Positions 5,900-5,942 of a DNA stretch of 5,942 nt are shown here, in pieces. The stretch's first letter is position 1. Each line of letters starts with the position of its first letter. The stretch comes from Thermodesulfobacteriota bacterium. GTDB lineage: Bacteria; Desulfobacterota; BSN033; UBA1163. The notes under the pieces were generated by a model that was not told the DNA's origin, searched no databases, and worked only from the letters and a program-made list of their open reading frames with translations. Made by a program: the position numbers and the translations under genes. Location of the stretch: the NCBI GenBank assembly GCA_030024065.1, contig JASEIE010000244.1:1-5942 (forward strand), read 5' to 3'.

Positions 5900-5942
5900 T
5901 GTCTCGGTATATGCCTTTTCTTTATAGTTAGGAATTCAGGCT

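Overview
The window is bacterial, and every recognisable gene lies on the minus strand, so transcription runs from right to left. In that direction the order is tctB, tctA, a 241-bp (tctA stop to first possible ATG) non-coding gap, a first MmgE/PrpD-family gene, a second MmgE/PrpD-family gene, and a damaged prpF-like gene that breaks off near the left edge. Shine-Dalgarno sites are strong, TTG and GTG starts are used, and GC is moderate. No rRNA, tRNA or informational gene is present, so the host cannot be placed. The combination of a tripartite tricarboxylate transporter with MmgE/PrpD and PrpF proteins is the kind seen in environmental proteobacteria, Desulfobacterota and Firmicutes, but that is only a guess.

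Right part (about 3892-5899): tctB and tctA encode the two membrane subunits of a tripartite tricarboxylate transporter (TTT). They are tightly coupled: the tctA Shine-Dalgarno overlaps the tctB stop codon. The periplasmic binding protein TctC is not in the window; its usual place would be just beyond the right edge.

Middle (about 3633-3891): the gap has no convincing gene. It holds a 20-bp near-perfect palindrome close to the first MmgE/PrpD start, and a near-consensus sigma-70 promoter that points to the right, against all genes here. A short dyad overlaps the -35 of that promoter.

Left part (about 181-3632): two paralogous MmgE/PrpD-fold proteins of about 455 residues are followed by the prpF-like gene. 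Spacing is 5 bp and then an 8-bp overlap, so this looks like one translationally coupled unit. Known family members act on small branched or unsaturated di- and tricarboxylates (2-methylcitrate, cis-aconitate, methylaconitate, iminodisuccinate). With TctAB beside them, the likely theme is uptake of a carboxylate followed by dehydration, decarboxylation, epimerisation or double-bond isomerisation. The actual substrate cannot be read from the sequence.

Far left (1-258): PrpF similarity stops abruptly near position 259, and the remaining bases do not encode the missing C-terminal half. A short plus-strand reading frame ends 9 bp before that junction, which would fit the end of an inserted mobile element, but no family can be named. 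The prpF-like gene also has an N-terminal frame break at a run of seven T, placed exactly on a canonical -1 slippery heptamer.
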